From assembly GCF_023502425.1 (NCBI RefSeq), contig NZ_JAMFMA010000002.1, positions 930,001 to 994,000 of the forward strand: a stretch of 64,000 bases of DNA, written 5' to 3'. The notes below the pieces were generated by a model, which saw only the letters and a program-made list of their open reading frames with translations, was not told the origin of the DNA and did not search any database. The stretch comes from Flagellimonas spongiicola. Lineage in GTDB: Bacteria > Bacteroidota > Bacteroidia > Flavobacteriales > Flavobacteriaceae. Of the stretch, positions 52,308 through 60,737 are shown piece after piece. How positions within the stretch are numbered: the first letter of the stretch is position 1; each line of letters opens with the position of its first letter. A program made the translations under genes and the position numbers.

Positions 52308-52964
52308 ATGACCCGTGCAGAAGAGAATTATATCAAGACTATTTTCCATTTAGGAGGCCATTCTGCAGTACCCATTGCAACTAATGCGATAGCGGAACAA
52401 ATGGAGACAAAGCCCTCTTCCGTTACGGATATGGCTAAAAAGTTGGCCGAAAAAGGTTTGGTTCACTATAAAAGATATCAAGGAGTTTCACTCACCGATT
52501 CTGGAATCAAAACAGCCTTGTCCATCATTAGAAAGCATAGACTGTGGGAAGTGTTTCTAGTCAAAAAATTGGATTTCACTTGGGATGAGGTACATGAAGT
52601 GGCTGAACAATTGGAACATATCAAAAGTGAAAAGTTGATTGATAAGATTGACGAATTGCTCGATTTTCCAAAATACGACCCACACGGCGATCCGATTCCA
52701 AGTAAAGATGGGAAATTCATGGTAAGGGACAAGGAATTGCTAAGTGATTTGGACGCAGGCGTTTCCGGAGTCTGTGTTGGTGTAAAGGACACCTCGGCTC
52801 CGTTTTTAAAGTTCTTGGACAAAAACGGAATTGCATTGGGGAAGACCATAACCATTTTGGAAAAAGAAGATTTTGACCAATCCCTACACATTAAAATTGA
52901 AACTCAGGAATTACATATATCCCATCAAATAGCATCTAATCTTTACGTTAAAAAACACGACTAA
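52308..52964 (+). CDS. metal-dependent transcriptional regulator (DtxR/MntR family)
   Basis: A 218-residue regulator started at ATG 52308 (M-T-R-A-E-E-N-Y-I-K). It has an N-terminal winged helix (about 1-70, with T-K-P-S-S-V-T-D-M-A-K-K-L as recognition region) and a dimerisation/metal domain with H, E and C/D ligands (V-A-E-Q-L-E-H-I-K-S-E-K-L, about 90-115). The C-terminal SH3-like/FeoA domain starts at about 145. It senses iron or manganese and represses uptake genes when metal is plentiful. The next gene, a ZIP transporter, overlaps its stop by one base. The TonB-receptor gene is divergent, with a candidate operator between them. Confidence 0.93.
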   Translation: MTRAEENYIKTIFHLGGHSAVPIATNAIAEQMETKPSSVTDMAKKLAEKGLVHYKRYQGVSLTDSGIKTALSIIRKHRLWEVFLVKKLDFTWDEVHEVAEQLEHIKSEKLIDKIDELLDFPKYDPHGDPIPSKDGKFMVRDKELLSDLDAGVSGVCVGVKDTSAPFLKFLDKNGIALGKTITILEKEDFDQSLHIKIETQELHISHQIASNLYVKKHD

Positions 52965-53785
52965 TGGAAGAAGTGATTCAGTATTTTGAGAGTATTAACC
53001 CTATCATGGCCGCCCTCTATGCAACATTGTTTACTTGGGGTTTGACTGCGGCCGGTGCAGCATTGGTCTTTTTCTTTAAAAGCATGAACCGTGCGGTGCT
53101 AGACGGTATGTTAGGCTTTACAGGTGGAGTGATGGTGGCTGCCAGTTTTTGGAGTTTATTGGCTCCTGGTATTGAATTAAGCGAAGGTGAAGGGTTTGTA
53201 AAAGTAATTCCAGCAGCAGTTGGTTTTTTGTTGGGAGCGGCATTCATATTTGCCTTGGACAAGGTTTTACCCCACCTGCACATCAATTTTAAGGAAAGTG
53301 AAGCTGAAGGTGTAAAAACACCATGGCATAGAACTACTTTATTGACTTTGGCCATAACCCTACATAACATTCCTGAAGGTTTGGCCGTTGGTGTTTTGTT
53401 TGGTGGGGTGGCTGCAGGGTTTGACGGCGCAAGCATTGGAGGTGCCGTTGCCTTGGCATTGGGAATTGGATTGCAAAATTTTCCAGAAGGTTTTGCAGTG
53501 GCAATGCCTTTAAGACGACAAGGACTAAGTCGTTTTAAGAGTTTTATGTATGGGCAGGCATCTGCCATGGTGGAACCCATTGCTGCTGTGCTTGGGGCGT
53601 GGGCAGTCCTGACGTTTGAACCAATTTTACCCTATGCACTTTCGTTTGCTGCAGGAGCGATGATTTTTGTGGTAGTGGAGGAAGTTATTCCTGAAACCCA
53701 AAGAGACAAATACACCGATATCGCCACAATGGGTTTTATCGGTGGATTTATCATAATGATGACTCTTGATGTAGGACTGGGCTAA
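52964..53785 (+). CDS. ZIP family metal transporter (GufA-type)
   Basis: A 273-residue inner-membrane divalent-cation transporter with eight predicted helices. The ZIP signature H-N-I-P-E-G-L-A-V-G (about 138-147, helix 4) and the second metal-site helix (N-F-P-E-G-F-A-V, about 174-181) are intact. A histidine-containing loop (PHLHINFKESEAE, about 104-116) lies between helices 3 and 4. Substrate could be zinc, iron or manganese. It is translationally coupled to the DtxR-type regulator (TAATG overlap), which points to iron or manganese. Confidence 0.93.
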   Translation: MEEVIQYFESINPIMAALYATLFTWGLTAAGAALVFFFKSMNRAVLDGMLGFTGGVMVAASFWSLLAPGIELSEGEGFVKVIPAAVGFLLGAAFIFALDKVLPHLHINFKESEAEGVKTPWHRTTLLTLAITLHNIPEGLAVGVLFGGVAAGFDGASIGGAVALALGIGLQNFPEGFAVAMPLRRQGLSRFKSFMYGQASAMVEPIAAVLGAWAVLTFEPILPYALSFAAGAMIFVVVEEVIPETQRDKYTDIATMGFIGGFIIMMTLDVGLG

Positions 53786-53787
53786 CG

Positions 53788-54822
53788 TTATTGTCCCAAC
53801 TTTTGTTTGAAAAAGTTGCCTACTGCATTTACAGCCAAGTTTACTTCATCGTCCTGATCGTAGAACGCAAACTGATGCATTGGTGAAGGAAGTTCAGTAT
53901 CAACCCACATCAGTTCCTTTTCAGAGGACGGGATGGCTTCAAAGAATTTTCTAGTATAATCCGGTAAAACACATCCATCGCTGTGAACCATAAAGACGGG
54001 TTTGTTCAATTTCACAGCTGAAGGAAATGGGTCTAAGGTCAACCAATCTTCCCAAGAGGCTACGGCAAATTGATCTTGGTTCCATTCTGGAATGGCACCT
54101 CGCTCGGGATTCAAGTAATAATCGAATTCCCCGAACATAGCTGCAGTGTTGTCCGTAGTTGAAATAGCCTTTATGTAATCGATATCACCAGTTTCCACAA
54201 ACTTCTTTTTGGCCGCTTGGGCCGCTTGTATTCTAGTTTGCACACCTTCTTCACCGCCGTAAAACAATTTTACAGCCTCACCATCATGCAACCAAGATGC
54301 TGCTGTGGCCACCGCCTTTATATCTTCATCTTCGGCTGCTATCATAAAGGTGTACATAGAGCCTGCGCAAACACCAAAAGCACCAATGTTTTTAGTATCC
54401 ACTTCTGGTAGGGACTTCAAAAATTGAATTGCATTTTTAATGTCCAGTATTTTAAGTGATGGACTTTCATAAGCTCGTGGCAATCCTTCACTTTCACCAA
54501 AATTTCTAAAATCGAATGCAAAGGTTATCATTCCGTCTTCAGCTAAACGCTTGGCATATAACCCTGCCATTTGTTCTTTCACGGTTGTCCAACTTCCAGA
54601 GACCACAATAGTTGGATAGGTGGAGCCTTCCTTATAGTTGGGAGGATAAAAAATGTTCCCAACCAAATTCAATCCTTCACTTTTAAAATTCACTTTTTTC
54701 ATAACTACTTGTTTTGTTGTTTCAATTTGGTTTGATGTATTCTCAATTGGATTTTCCTTCTTTTCGTTTTTACAGCTTAGCATACAGGCTAAAGCCATAA
54801 GGTGCATGATATAAGTTTTCAT
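53788..54822 (-). CDS. alpha/beta hydrolase lipoprotein with a dienelactone-hydrolase-like cysteine elbow
   Basis: A 344-residue lipoprotein (lipobox A-C-M-L-S-C, cysteine about 17) with an alpha/beta hydrolase domain (about 40-340). The nucleophile elbow reads G-V-C152-A-G, with cysteine where most hydrolases have serine, as in dienelactone hydrolases. The catalytic His is probably in S-P-M-H-Q-F near the C terminus, and the acid lies near V-H-S-D-G. W-x-x-V-K-E-Q and F-D-F-R-N-F-G-E-S fit the fold. It sits 6 bp after an NTF2-like gene on the same strand and is likely co-transcribed with it. Confidence 0.85.
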   Translation of the reverse strand: MKTYIMHLMALACMLSCKNEKKENPIENTSNQIETTKQVVMKKVNFKSEGLNLVGNIFYPPNYKEGSTYPTIVVSGSWTTVKEQMAGLYAKRLAEDGMITFAFDFRNFGESEGLPRAYESPSLKILDIKNAIQFLKSLPEVDTKNIGAFGVCAGSMYTFMIAAEDEDIKAVATAASWLHDGEAVKLFYGGEEGVQTRIQAAQAAKKKFVETGDIDYIKAISTTDNTAAMFGEFDYYLNPERGAIPEWNQDQFAVASWEDWLTLDPFPSAVKLNKPVFMVHSDGCVLPDYTRKFFEAIPSSEKELMWVDTELPSPMHQFAFYDQDDEVNLAVNAVGNFFKQKLGQ

Positions 54823-54828
54823 AATCTG

Positions 54829-55362
54829 TTATTTGATTTTGTCCAACAACCCAAAACCGCGTGCGGCTACGATAGGGTTAAAAATTTCCACATATTCCAC
54901 GATTTCTCCAGCTTTATTGAATTTAAAGATGGAATAGTAATTGTTCCTATACACACCTGTTCCTTCTTTGAGTTTGATTTCTCCGGTATACTTCACATAT
55001 ACCAATGTTGGGTCTTCCATGGCATAAAGCTCTTCGATAGCGAAGGTCATACCGTCAAAATTTGGGAACACAGGTTCCCAATACTTTTTAATTCCTTCTT
55101 TGCCACTAGCACCTGTTGGAAATACATCCGAGTGATAGGGATTGATGTGTTCAGCGTCTTCAGCAAACAAGCCGGCAACCGTTTCGGCATTCTCGGCGGT
55201 CAATGCTGCAAAAAAGGCTTTTACAGTTTCCTTGTTTTTAAAGGCAATTGTTGAGTTCATTTCTGTTGCATTTGTTTTTTGTTCCATTTTCGTTTGACAA
55301 GCGTTAAGACTTATGGCCAAAACCAAAATCAAAAGGCCGTTGGGTTTAAAGATTTTTGACAT
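54829..55362 (-). CDS. NTF2-like (SnoaL-type) lipoprotein
   Basis: A 177-residue lipoprotein (lipobox S-L-N-A-C, about residue 22) with one cystatin/NTF2-like cone domain (about 45-175). The segments V-K-A-F-F-A-A-L-T-A-E-N-A-E-T-V-A-G-L-F-A-E-D-A-E-H and K-Y-W-E-P-V-F are typical of ketosteroid-isomerase-like proteins. The start is taken at ATG 55362, since the longer frame would add 12 non-signal residues. It overlaps the end of the preceding NTF2-like gene by 17 bp. Such proteins may be small-molecule isomerases or binding proteins; none is assigned here. Confidence 0.75.
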   Translation of the reverse strand: MSKIFKPNGLLILVLAISLNACQTKMEQKTNATEMNSTIAFKNKETVKAFFAALTAENAETVAGLFAEDAEHINPYHSDVFPTGASGKEGIKKYWEPVFPNFDGMTFAIEELYAMEDPTLVYVKYTGEIKLKEGTGVYRNNYYSIFKFNKAGEIVEYVEIFNPIVAARGFGLLDKIK

Positions 55363-55855
55363 TTTCCACTGCTTTTTGCACCAATTTGGTATTGCCATCT
55401 TGGTATTTGTAATTAAAGGTCATTGCAGATATTCTCCATACGCCATTAACTTTTATGAGTTTGAAGTCATATGTGCCTACAACGGTCCAGATACTTCCTT
55501 CCTCATCATCCAGGTAATGAGTGGCGGTACCATAAACAAATACATGAGCTTTGTAATCCTTTACCTCACTTAAGTAATTTCCAGTTTGATGATGGGTGAA
55601 GGTAAATCCGGGTAAAACGGTTTTCCATCCGGCAGTGATTTGGGAAGGTGTTAGTTCCGCTGATGGATTGCCGGTCATGGAAGAATAGTCCAAGTTGACT
55701 TTTTCGGCAAATAGTACTTCTACAGTAGACCAATCTTTTTGATCAGTAGCAACGAACAATTTGGACACTGCTGCCCGAACTTTTTCATTTTCCATTTGTT
55801 GTGCATTTAGGGTTGTACCAAGAATTGCGATTAGTATAAAAATTGACTTTTTCAT
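55346..55855 (-). CDS. NTF2-like (SnoaL/DUF4440-type) exported protein
   Basis: A 169-residue protein with a cleavable signal peptide (to about L-N-A-Q, residue 19) and an NTF2-like domain (about 25-165). Landmarks are V-S-K-L-F-V-A-T-D-Q-K-D-W-S-T-V-E-V-L-F-A, F-T-H-H-Q-T-G-N-Y, and G-T-Y-D-F-K-L-I-K-V-N-G-V-W-R-I-S. It heads a minus-strand run of NTF2-like, NTF2-like and hydrolase genes (55855 to 53788). The AraC regulator gene lies 77 bp upstream on the same strand and could control them. Confidence 0.78.
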   Translation of the reverse strand: MKKSIFILIAILGTTLNAQQMENEKVRAAVSKLFVATDQKDWSTVEVLFAEKVNLDYSSMTGNPSAELTPSQITAGWKTVLPGFTFTHHQTGNYLSEVKDYKAHVFVYGTATHYLDDEEGSIWTVVGTYDFKLIKVNGVWRISAMTFNYKYQDGNTKLVQKAVENVKNL

Positions 55856-55932
55856 GTTTTTAGTTTAACACTACAAAGGTCAATACAGCTGGGCGCTAAG
55901 AATTTATAGAATCAAAGAAAGAAGTATAAAAA

Positions 55933-56862
55933 TCAAAGATTCACTTTGTTTCTATAGGAGTTTGGTGTGATTTGCGTCTGTTTTTTAAAAAAACTACTGA
56001 AGTTGTTCGGGGAATCAAAGTGCAGGGAGTAGGCAATTTCCTTTACACTCATATTGGTCTGGCGTAACCGAGTTTTTGATAGTCGAAGCAGGTGCCGGAA
56101 TATAAGTTGCTTTGCGGTATGTTGGGTGATTCCTTTAACAATTGTGTTCAAATGGTTCGGATGTATACCCAGCTGGTGTGCATAATAACTAGGGGAGTGC
56201 GTATTCCCTTTATTTGGTGCAGAATCAGATTGAAAATGGGTTTCAATCAATGTTTGGAATCGGGAAAGCAGGGCAACATCGGTTTTCCGAATCGCCTCTT
56301 TAGCGTCTTCCAAGTTTACTTTTGCATTGAAATAGCGTTTTACATAATTTAACAACAGCAAGGTTTGGGCCTCTAAAATGGGGAAACTGTCCAATTCCTT
56401 TTCATATTCGTCTTTTATATCCTTAAACAACCGCAGAAGATTGGAAGCCTCTGCTTTATCAATTTGAAAGGGAATGGATTTATCGATTTTTAAAAATGGG
56501 AAATCATCCAATAAACGTTGCAAGTATCTCGATTTAGCCAAGAATTCCTTGGTGAACATAATATAATAGCCCTCCCAATCTGGAACAATATCCCAAGAAG
56601 TTATTTGGAAAGGTGAATTGAAAAATACGGTTGCGCCCTCTAAAAAACTTTCATATTGTCCGGTAATCGCTTTTCCACCGCCCTCTATTTTAAGGGCAAT
56701 GGCATAAAACTCATGTCTGAACGCCGGCATTTGGGATACCACGGTGGCCATGTTGTCTTGAAAACTACGAATATCAAAATCTTCCCTAATGGCATTGGGA
56801 ATATTGATGGCTGAGCAATAGTCTTGTAATGTGGTGAATTTTTGAATCACTTGGATTTCCAA
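55933..56862 (-). CDS. AraC family transcriptional regulator
   Basis: A 309-residue regulator. The N-terminal part (about 1-200) is a cupin-like ligand domain (K-I-E-G-G-G-K-A-I-T-G-Q, F-N-S-P-F-Q-I-T-S-W). The C-terminal pair of helix-turn-helices (about 205-305) includes H-P-N-H-L-N-T-I-V-K and S-V-K-E-I-A-Y-S-L-H-F-D-S-P-N-N-F-S-S-F-F-K-K. The first codon is TTG; a GTG at codon 5 is an alternative. Likely targets are the NTF2-like/hydrolase genes 77 bp downstream. The inducer is unknown. Confidence 0.88.
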   Translation of the reverse strand: MEIQVIQKFTTLQDYCSAINIPNAIREDFDIRSFQDNMATVVSQMPAFRHEFYAIALKIEGGGKAITGQYESFLEGATVFFNSPFQITSWDIVPDWEGYYIMFTKEFLAKSRYLQRLLDDFPFLKIDKSIPFQIDKAEASNLLRLFKDIKDEYEKELDSFPILEAQTLLLLNYVKRYFNAKVNLEDAKEAIRKTDVALLSRFQTLIETHFQSDSAPNKGNTHSPSYYAHQLGIHPNHLNTIVKGITQHTAKQLIFRHLLRLSKTRLRQTNMSVKEIAYSLHFDSPNNFSSFFKKQTQITPNSYRNKVNL

Positions 56863-56912
56863 TTACTTTTGAAAATAGCGTTTTGCTTAGAAAAACCCAA
56901 GTAATCAAATTT

Positions 56913-57599
56913 CTATTTTACAGTTTTCGCGCCAAATATCAACAACCAAAGACAGCTGCCCAATTCACCGATACTTGCTGGTATCGTAATATAATCAGAT
57001 AGCCAAAGCTCATTATAGTCCGGGCATAGGATTCGCCCAATGGCGTCCAAGAAATACCCAATACTTCCTACCATTAAAAACAGACCTAAAATTTTGGGTA
57101 GGAATCCTGATTTGAAAACCAAATACCCAAAAGGGAACAGCCAAAGACCCCAAAAGATTTGCGCCACCAGTATTCCCTTAAAATAGGAATGAAAAGCACT
57201 CATCACTTTCGCTTCTAGCTGTGCAGGACTGTAGACGTTTAAATAAGAACTGTCACCCAAAAGCGATAAGACATCAAGTTTATGGACTACACTGCCCATT
57301 GAAATCGGAATACTTATAAACACCAGGATGACCATAACAACCGCCATGTTTTTATGGATGTTTTTGAACAATTGAAACAGCACTAAGGGAAGGAATATAT
57401 AGATGAGATAACATAGTATTTCACCTAAAATTTCCAATCGGAATAAAAACTCTGATGATTTTAAGTTTGCGACTGTTGTAGCTGGATTGTCCCATACTAG
57501 AAGTTTAGAAGGGACGTACATTAGGCTGAAAATGCCGGTTATAGCGATTAAAAAGTAAAGTAAACCAGCAATGCGGGCAGTTTTTTTAGTGGTGTCCAT
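56913..57599 (-). CDS. DUF4386 family membrane protein
   Basis: A 228-residue integral membrane protein with six hydrophobic helices. The family pattern is seen in T-A-R-I-A-G-L-L-Y-F-L-I-A-I-T-G-I-F at the N terminus, F-R-L-E-I-L-G-E-I-L-C-Y-L, and G-F-L-P-K-I-L-G-L-F-L-M-V-G-S-I-G-Y. The DUF4386 family has no known function. It lies 50 bp upstream of the AraC gene on the same strand and may share its regulation. Confidence 0.85.
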   Translation of the reverse strand: MDTTKKTARIAGLLYFLIAITGIFSLMYVPSKLLVWDNPATTVANLKSSEFLFRLEILGEILCYLIYIFLPLVLFQLFKNIHKNMAVVMVILVFISIPISMGSVVHKLDVLSLLGDSSYLNVYSPAQLEAKVMSAFHSYFKGILVAQIFWGLWLFPFGYLVFKSGFLPKILGLFLMVGSIGYFLDAIGRILCPDYNELWLSDYITIPASIGELGSCLWLLIFGAKTVK

Positions 57600-57660
57600 T
57601 TGTTTTGATTGCGTTTATAATGAAGTAGACGCTACAAAAGATGAAAATGGTTGCCTGAAC

Positions 57661-58134
57661 TTATCTCAATTCATCAAGAAGTACCCCAAAATCGTACTGT
57701 AAATCTTCGTGCAGTGCTAAAATCTTCTTTTCGATAAAAAGTATTTGTCGGTCGTAGAGATTTCGCATGGCAATATTTTGCTTGTAAGATGGCCTGAAAG
57801 ATTTCATTTTTTGGCAGAAATAAAGAAGCAGTTCCACCTCAGTTTCCTTATTGCCAGAATAACGTACATATTTCTTAATGGTCCTTAGAATTTTGCGGAT
57901 GCTCTTTTTGATGTAAAAGAAGCTATTGGTATTGATTTCTGCGAACATGGTATCCACCTCGTCTTTTACCGATTCAATGTAACCTGTTTCATGGTCGGCC
58001 TCAAACAATAGATAGGTGAGAAGCTCCTTGTTTTCTTTTTTGAATCTACCCAAACGCAGGCATAACGCCAGCAGTTCATCTGAGGAACGGTGTTGTAGTT
58101 CTTTTTTAAGTTGCGCTATGGTAGATGCTTTCAT
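57661..58134 (-). CDS. unknown helical protein coupled to the SDR gene
   Basis: A 157-residue soluble, almost all-helical protein with many charged residues (S-S-D-E-L-L-A-L-C-L-R-L-G-R-F-K-K-E-N-K and K-S-I-R-K-I-L-R-T-I-K-K-Y-V-R-Y). No signal peptide, membrane segment or catalytic motif is evident. Its ATG comes one base after the stop of the upstream SDR gene, so the two are translationally coupled. That suggests a linked role, but I do not recognise the family and assign no function. Confidence 0.7.
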   Translation of the reverse strand: MKASTIAQLKKELQHRSSDELLALCLRLGRFKKENKELLTYLLFEADHETGYIESVKDEVDTMFAEINTNSFFYIKKSIRKILRTIKKYVRYSGNKETEVELLLYFCQKMKSFRPSYKQNIAMRNLYDRQILFIEKKILALHEDLQYDFGVLLDELR

Positions 58135-58135
58135 A

Positions 58136-58894
58136 CTAGCTTCTCAAATAAGATGCGCCGTTTACATCAATTATGGTTCCGGAGGAATACCCAGCGCCTT
58201 CCGATGCAAGGAACATGATCGCGTGGGCCACTTCTTCAGGTTGGGCCATACGCTGAAACGGGGATTCCCGAAGTAAGTTCTCACGCTCAACAGGGGTGAG
58301 CGTCACTGCTGCCATTTCGGTTTCTGTAAATCCTGGTGCTACAACCCCAATATGAATATTGTGCTTGGCCAATTTTTTAGCCAAGGATTGACTCATGGAA
58401 TTCAAGGCAGCTTTGCTGGCACCATAAGCTGGTTTAGTGGGTTCACCTCTAAATGCACCTCTAGAGGAGACATTCACAATTTTTCCACCCCCCGATTCCA
58501 TCATAGTCTTCGCGCCCCAATAGCACAGATTGGAAATGGCAAACAAATTCGTTTTAAAGGTGTTTTCCCAGGCAGAGGTCCAATGTTCAAAATCCACTTC
58601 CTCAATATCGTGGAATATGGAAATACCGGCATTGTTGACCAGAATATCCAAGGAGCCATAATGGTTCACAAATTTGGTAATAAGCTCCTGTGCCCCTTCT
58701 TTTTCGCTAATATCCTGTTGGAAAAGTTGGTGGCCCTCGCCGGGTAACTCAGCAAGTGTTTCTTTTGCGGCTTCCAAATTGGAGCGGAAGTTCAGACCAA
58801 TCTTTGCACCTTTTTCTGCAAATGCTATGGCGGTAGCCTTTCCAATACCTCTCGAAGCACCTGTGATAAGCACATGTTTATCCTGAAAATTCAT
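58136..58894 (-). CDS. SDR family NAD(P)-dependent oxidoreductase
   Basis: A 252-residue classical short-chain dehydrogenase. The cofactor motif T-G-A-S-R-G-I-G-K (about 11-19) indicates NADP preference (R after S). N-N-A-G is at about 87-90. The catalytic set is S in V-S-S-R-G-A-F-R-G, Y in P-A-Y-G-A-S-K, and its K, about 143 to 161. The C terminus (I-D-V-N-G-A-S-Y-L) resembles FabG-like ketoreductases. A hairpin sits directly before the start codon, and a terminator of the upstream gene sits just before that. The coupled downstream gene is of unknown function. Confidence 0.9.
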   Translation of the reverse strand: MNFQDKHVLITGASRGIGKATAIAFAEKGAKIGLNFRSNLEAAKETLAELPGEGHQLFQQDISEKEGAQELITKFVNHYGSLDILVNNAGISIFHDIEEVDFEHWTSAWENTFKTNLFAISNLCYWGAKTMMESGGGKIVNVSSRGAFRGEPTKPAYGASKAALNSMSQSLAKKLAKHNIHIGVVAPGFTETEMAAVTLTPVERENLLRESPFQRMAQPEEVAHAIMFLASEGAGYSSGTIIDVNGASYLRS

Positions 58895-58896
58895 AA

Positions 58897-58920
58897 TACG
58901 GGCTATGCAATTAGCCCGTA
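58897..58920 (-). promoter_or_regulatory. hairpin immediately before the SDR start codon
   Basis: TACGGGCTA and TAGCCCGTA form a perfect 9-bp stem with a 6-nt loop, ending 2 bp before the SDR ATG (58892-58894). It has no T-run, so it is not a terminator. In the mRNA it would sit over the ribosome landing site and could limit translation or stabilise the leader. Confidence 0.5.
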
Positions 58921-58921
58921 A

Positions 58922-58961
58922 ATATAAAAAAGGAATACCTGAGTTGCCTCAAGGTATTCCT
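58922..58961 (-). terminator. terminator of the 58989-59507 gene
   Basis: On the minus strand AGGAATACC and its complement (arms 58931-58939 and 58953-58961), extended by GAG/CTC with a one-base bulge, form a stem followed by a T-rich run (complement of 58922-58930). It lies 28 bp past the gene's stop and only 37 bp before the SDR start, so the SDR gene needs its own promoter in between or readthrough. Confidence 0.75.
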
Positions 58962-58988
58962 AATATCGAAATCATGGTACTCGTTAAT

Positions 58989-59507
58989 TCATTCCAGACG
59001 GGTGGCAACATCATTAAAAACCTGTAGCCAATCCTTGTCCTTTTTAAACACACTTGCCCAGCCGTCCCAAACCAGTTTATTGGGGTCGGAATACGAAATA
59101 GTAGCTCTAAAAAACCGGTCTTCAATTACGTTTTTTGGTGTAATGGCAATAATTCTATGATTTTCCTTGTCCAAATACCATTTGAATTGACCATGCAATG
59201 GGAAATCATGGGCAAAGTTAGTGGCTCTAAAACACCCTTCCTTTTTATCATAGTTGATGATATAGGAATAGAAACGTTTATGACCGTTTTTTTGAATCAC
59301 AGTCTCAGATTCACATTTGATAAAACTCCCATTTAAATAATAACCACACGTACGGGTCCCAATTTCTTGATATTCTTTTTCGGTTCCAGGATAAATGGTT
59401 TCGACAATTTTCCATTTTCCAATTAGAAAATCAAGGTCTTGAATAGACTGGGAATAACTAGTTAAACAATAAATTAAGGCTAGACTGAGTAAAATCGTTT
59501 TTTGCAT
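58989..59507 (-). CDS. exported protein of unknown function (DUF1579-like)
   Basis: A 172-residue protein started at ATG 59507; a TTG seven codons upstream is less likely. A signal peptide (to about C-L-T-S-Y-S-Q, residue 19) precedes a beta-rich domain with D-F-L-I-G-K-W-K-I-V-E-T-I-Y-P-G and L-V-W-D-G-W-A-S-V-F. These resemble lipocalin-like DUF1579 proteins. No catalytic residues are recognised. It is 49 bp downstream of a 7TM-AraC gene on the same strand, and its own terminator follows. Confidence 0.65.
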   Translation of the reverse strand: MQKTILLSLALIYCLTSYSQSIQDLDFLIGKWKIVETIYPGTEKEYQEIGTRTCGYYLNGSFIKCESETVIQKNGHKRFYSYIINYDKKEGCFRATNFAHDFPLHGQFKWYLDKENHRIIAITPKNVIEDRFFRATISYSDPNKLVWDGWASVFKKDKDWLQVFNDVATRLE

Positions 59508-59556
59508 TGAGATATGTTTTCCAATCAAAATAGAAAGGATAACGCTGGCAGGAGTC

Positions 59557-60696
59557 TCAATTTAAGTTTTTAGGTCTCAATTGTTGATTTGAAGGATTAA
59601 TCTTGCCTTTATACGCTACCGGTGTCATTCCCGTGTATGATTTAAAAATGCGGTTAAAAGTGGCTTTTGAATTGAACCCGGAATCGTAAGCCAAGCTAAT
59701 GATCTTTAAATTGTTATTCCTTGGGTCATCCAGTTTTTCTTGTATGTCCCTTACTCGAAATTCATTTACAAAATGAAAAAAATTCTTTTGGGTTTGACTG
59801 TTTATCACACTGGAAATAGTCCTATTGGACTCTTGGACTACTTCGCTCAAGTCACTCAACGTTAAAGTTGGATTTCGGTAAAGTTTTTGTTCCTCCATAG
59901 CTGTAATCAATTTGGCCAGGACATTTTGGGATCGCGGGTCTATTGATGTAGGTGAAGTTGATAAATCCCGATGTAGTTTTAAGGTTTGCGTCTGCTGGAA
60001 TCCAAAAATGCTCAACCAATACAAAACCAAAGCATATAATAGCAAGACTACAGAACGATACTCGTTCCACTGATGAAAAAAAACCATTCCACTAGCACCA
60101 CTACTGATTGCCAAAAAGATGAGAATAAATACAAAGGAAGTCATGATTACCAGTATAATCTGCTTTAACCAATTTAGCTGCAAGCGCTCGGTGTTAGAGA
60201 CATTGTCAAGAAGGATCTTTTGGTAATTCCTGATCAATCTAAAGGAATAGAACATATAGATTAGAATGGACAAAATAGCGACGGACTCAAAGATTTCGGA
60301 TATAAAATGGAACCAATACCAAGGGGTATGGTTACCTGGAAATACCAGGTGATAGACACTATGTAAATAATTTAGAATTATAGGTGTGAAATGCCATAAA
60401 TGAACCTTCCGAAACCGCCAATCAGAATTTGTTAGCGTGAGTGTATAAAAATAGAAGGATGGACCTATCCAATACGATAGCGAAAATGGTAACCAAGCTA
60501 ACCAACGGTACGAATGCCAGATTTGGGGATCTAACATGTAGGGTGTGAAAGTTAAACACATGCAGATAATGGTCAAGGCCAAAAACCGATTAGCGAAACG
60601 GTTTTCTTTCTTATCAAGAATCAAGACACTAAATACAAAGCCGTTTAGTACGGCACAGATGGTGAAGAGTTGTATCAAGGTCAATTGCAGGGTCAT
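59557..60696 (-). CDS. membrane-bound AraC-type regulator with N-terminal 7TM region
   Basis: A 379-residue protein started at ATG 60696, since a TTG six codons earlier is weaker. Seven hydrophobic helices (about 5-235) form a membrane sensor. A soluble C-terminal AraC DNA-binding domain (about 265-375) reads T-L-S-D-L-S-E-V-V-Q-E-S-N-R-T-I-S-S-V-I-N and I-I-S-L-A-Y-D-S-G-F-N-S-K-A-T-F-N-R-I-F-K. Such one-piece membrane regulators are frequent in flavobacteria. The signal is unknown. The adjacent 58989 gene may be its target. Confidence 0.88.
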   Translation of the reverse strand: MTLQLTLIQLFTICAVLNGFVFSVLILDKKENRFANRFLALTIICMCLTFTPYMLDPQIWHSYRWLAWLPFSLSYWIGPSFYFYTLTLTNSDWRFRKVHLWHFTPIILNYLHSVYHLVFPGNHTPWYWFHFISEIFESVAILSILIYMFYSFRLIRNYQKILLDNVSNTERLQLNWLKQIILVIMTSFVFILIFLAISSGASGMVFFHQWNEYRSVVLLLYALVLYWLSIFGFQQTQTLKLHRDLSTSPTSIDPRSQNVLAKLITAMEEQKLYRNPTLTLSDLSEVVQESNRTISSVINSQTQKNFFHFVNEFRVRDIQEKLDDPRNNNLKIISLAYDSGFNSKATFNRIFKSYTGMTPVAYKGKINPSNQQLRPKNLN

Positions 60697-60737
60697 GGGT
60701 AGCTTTTGATGCAACTAAAGATATTTCATTAATGGGA

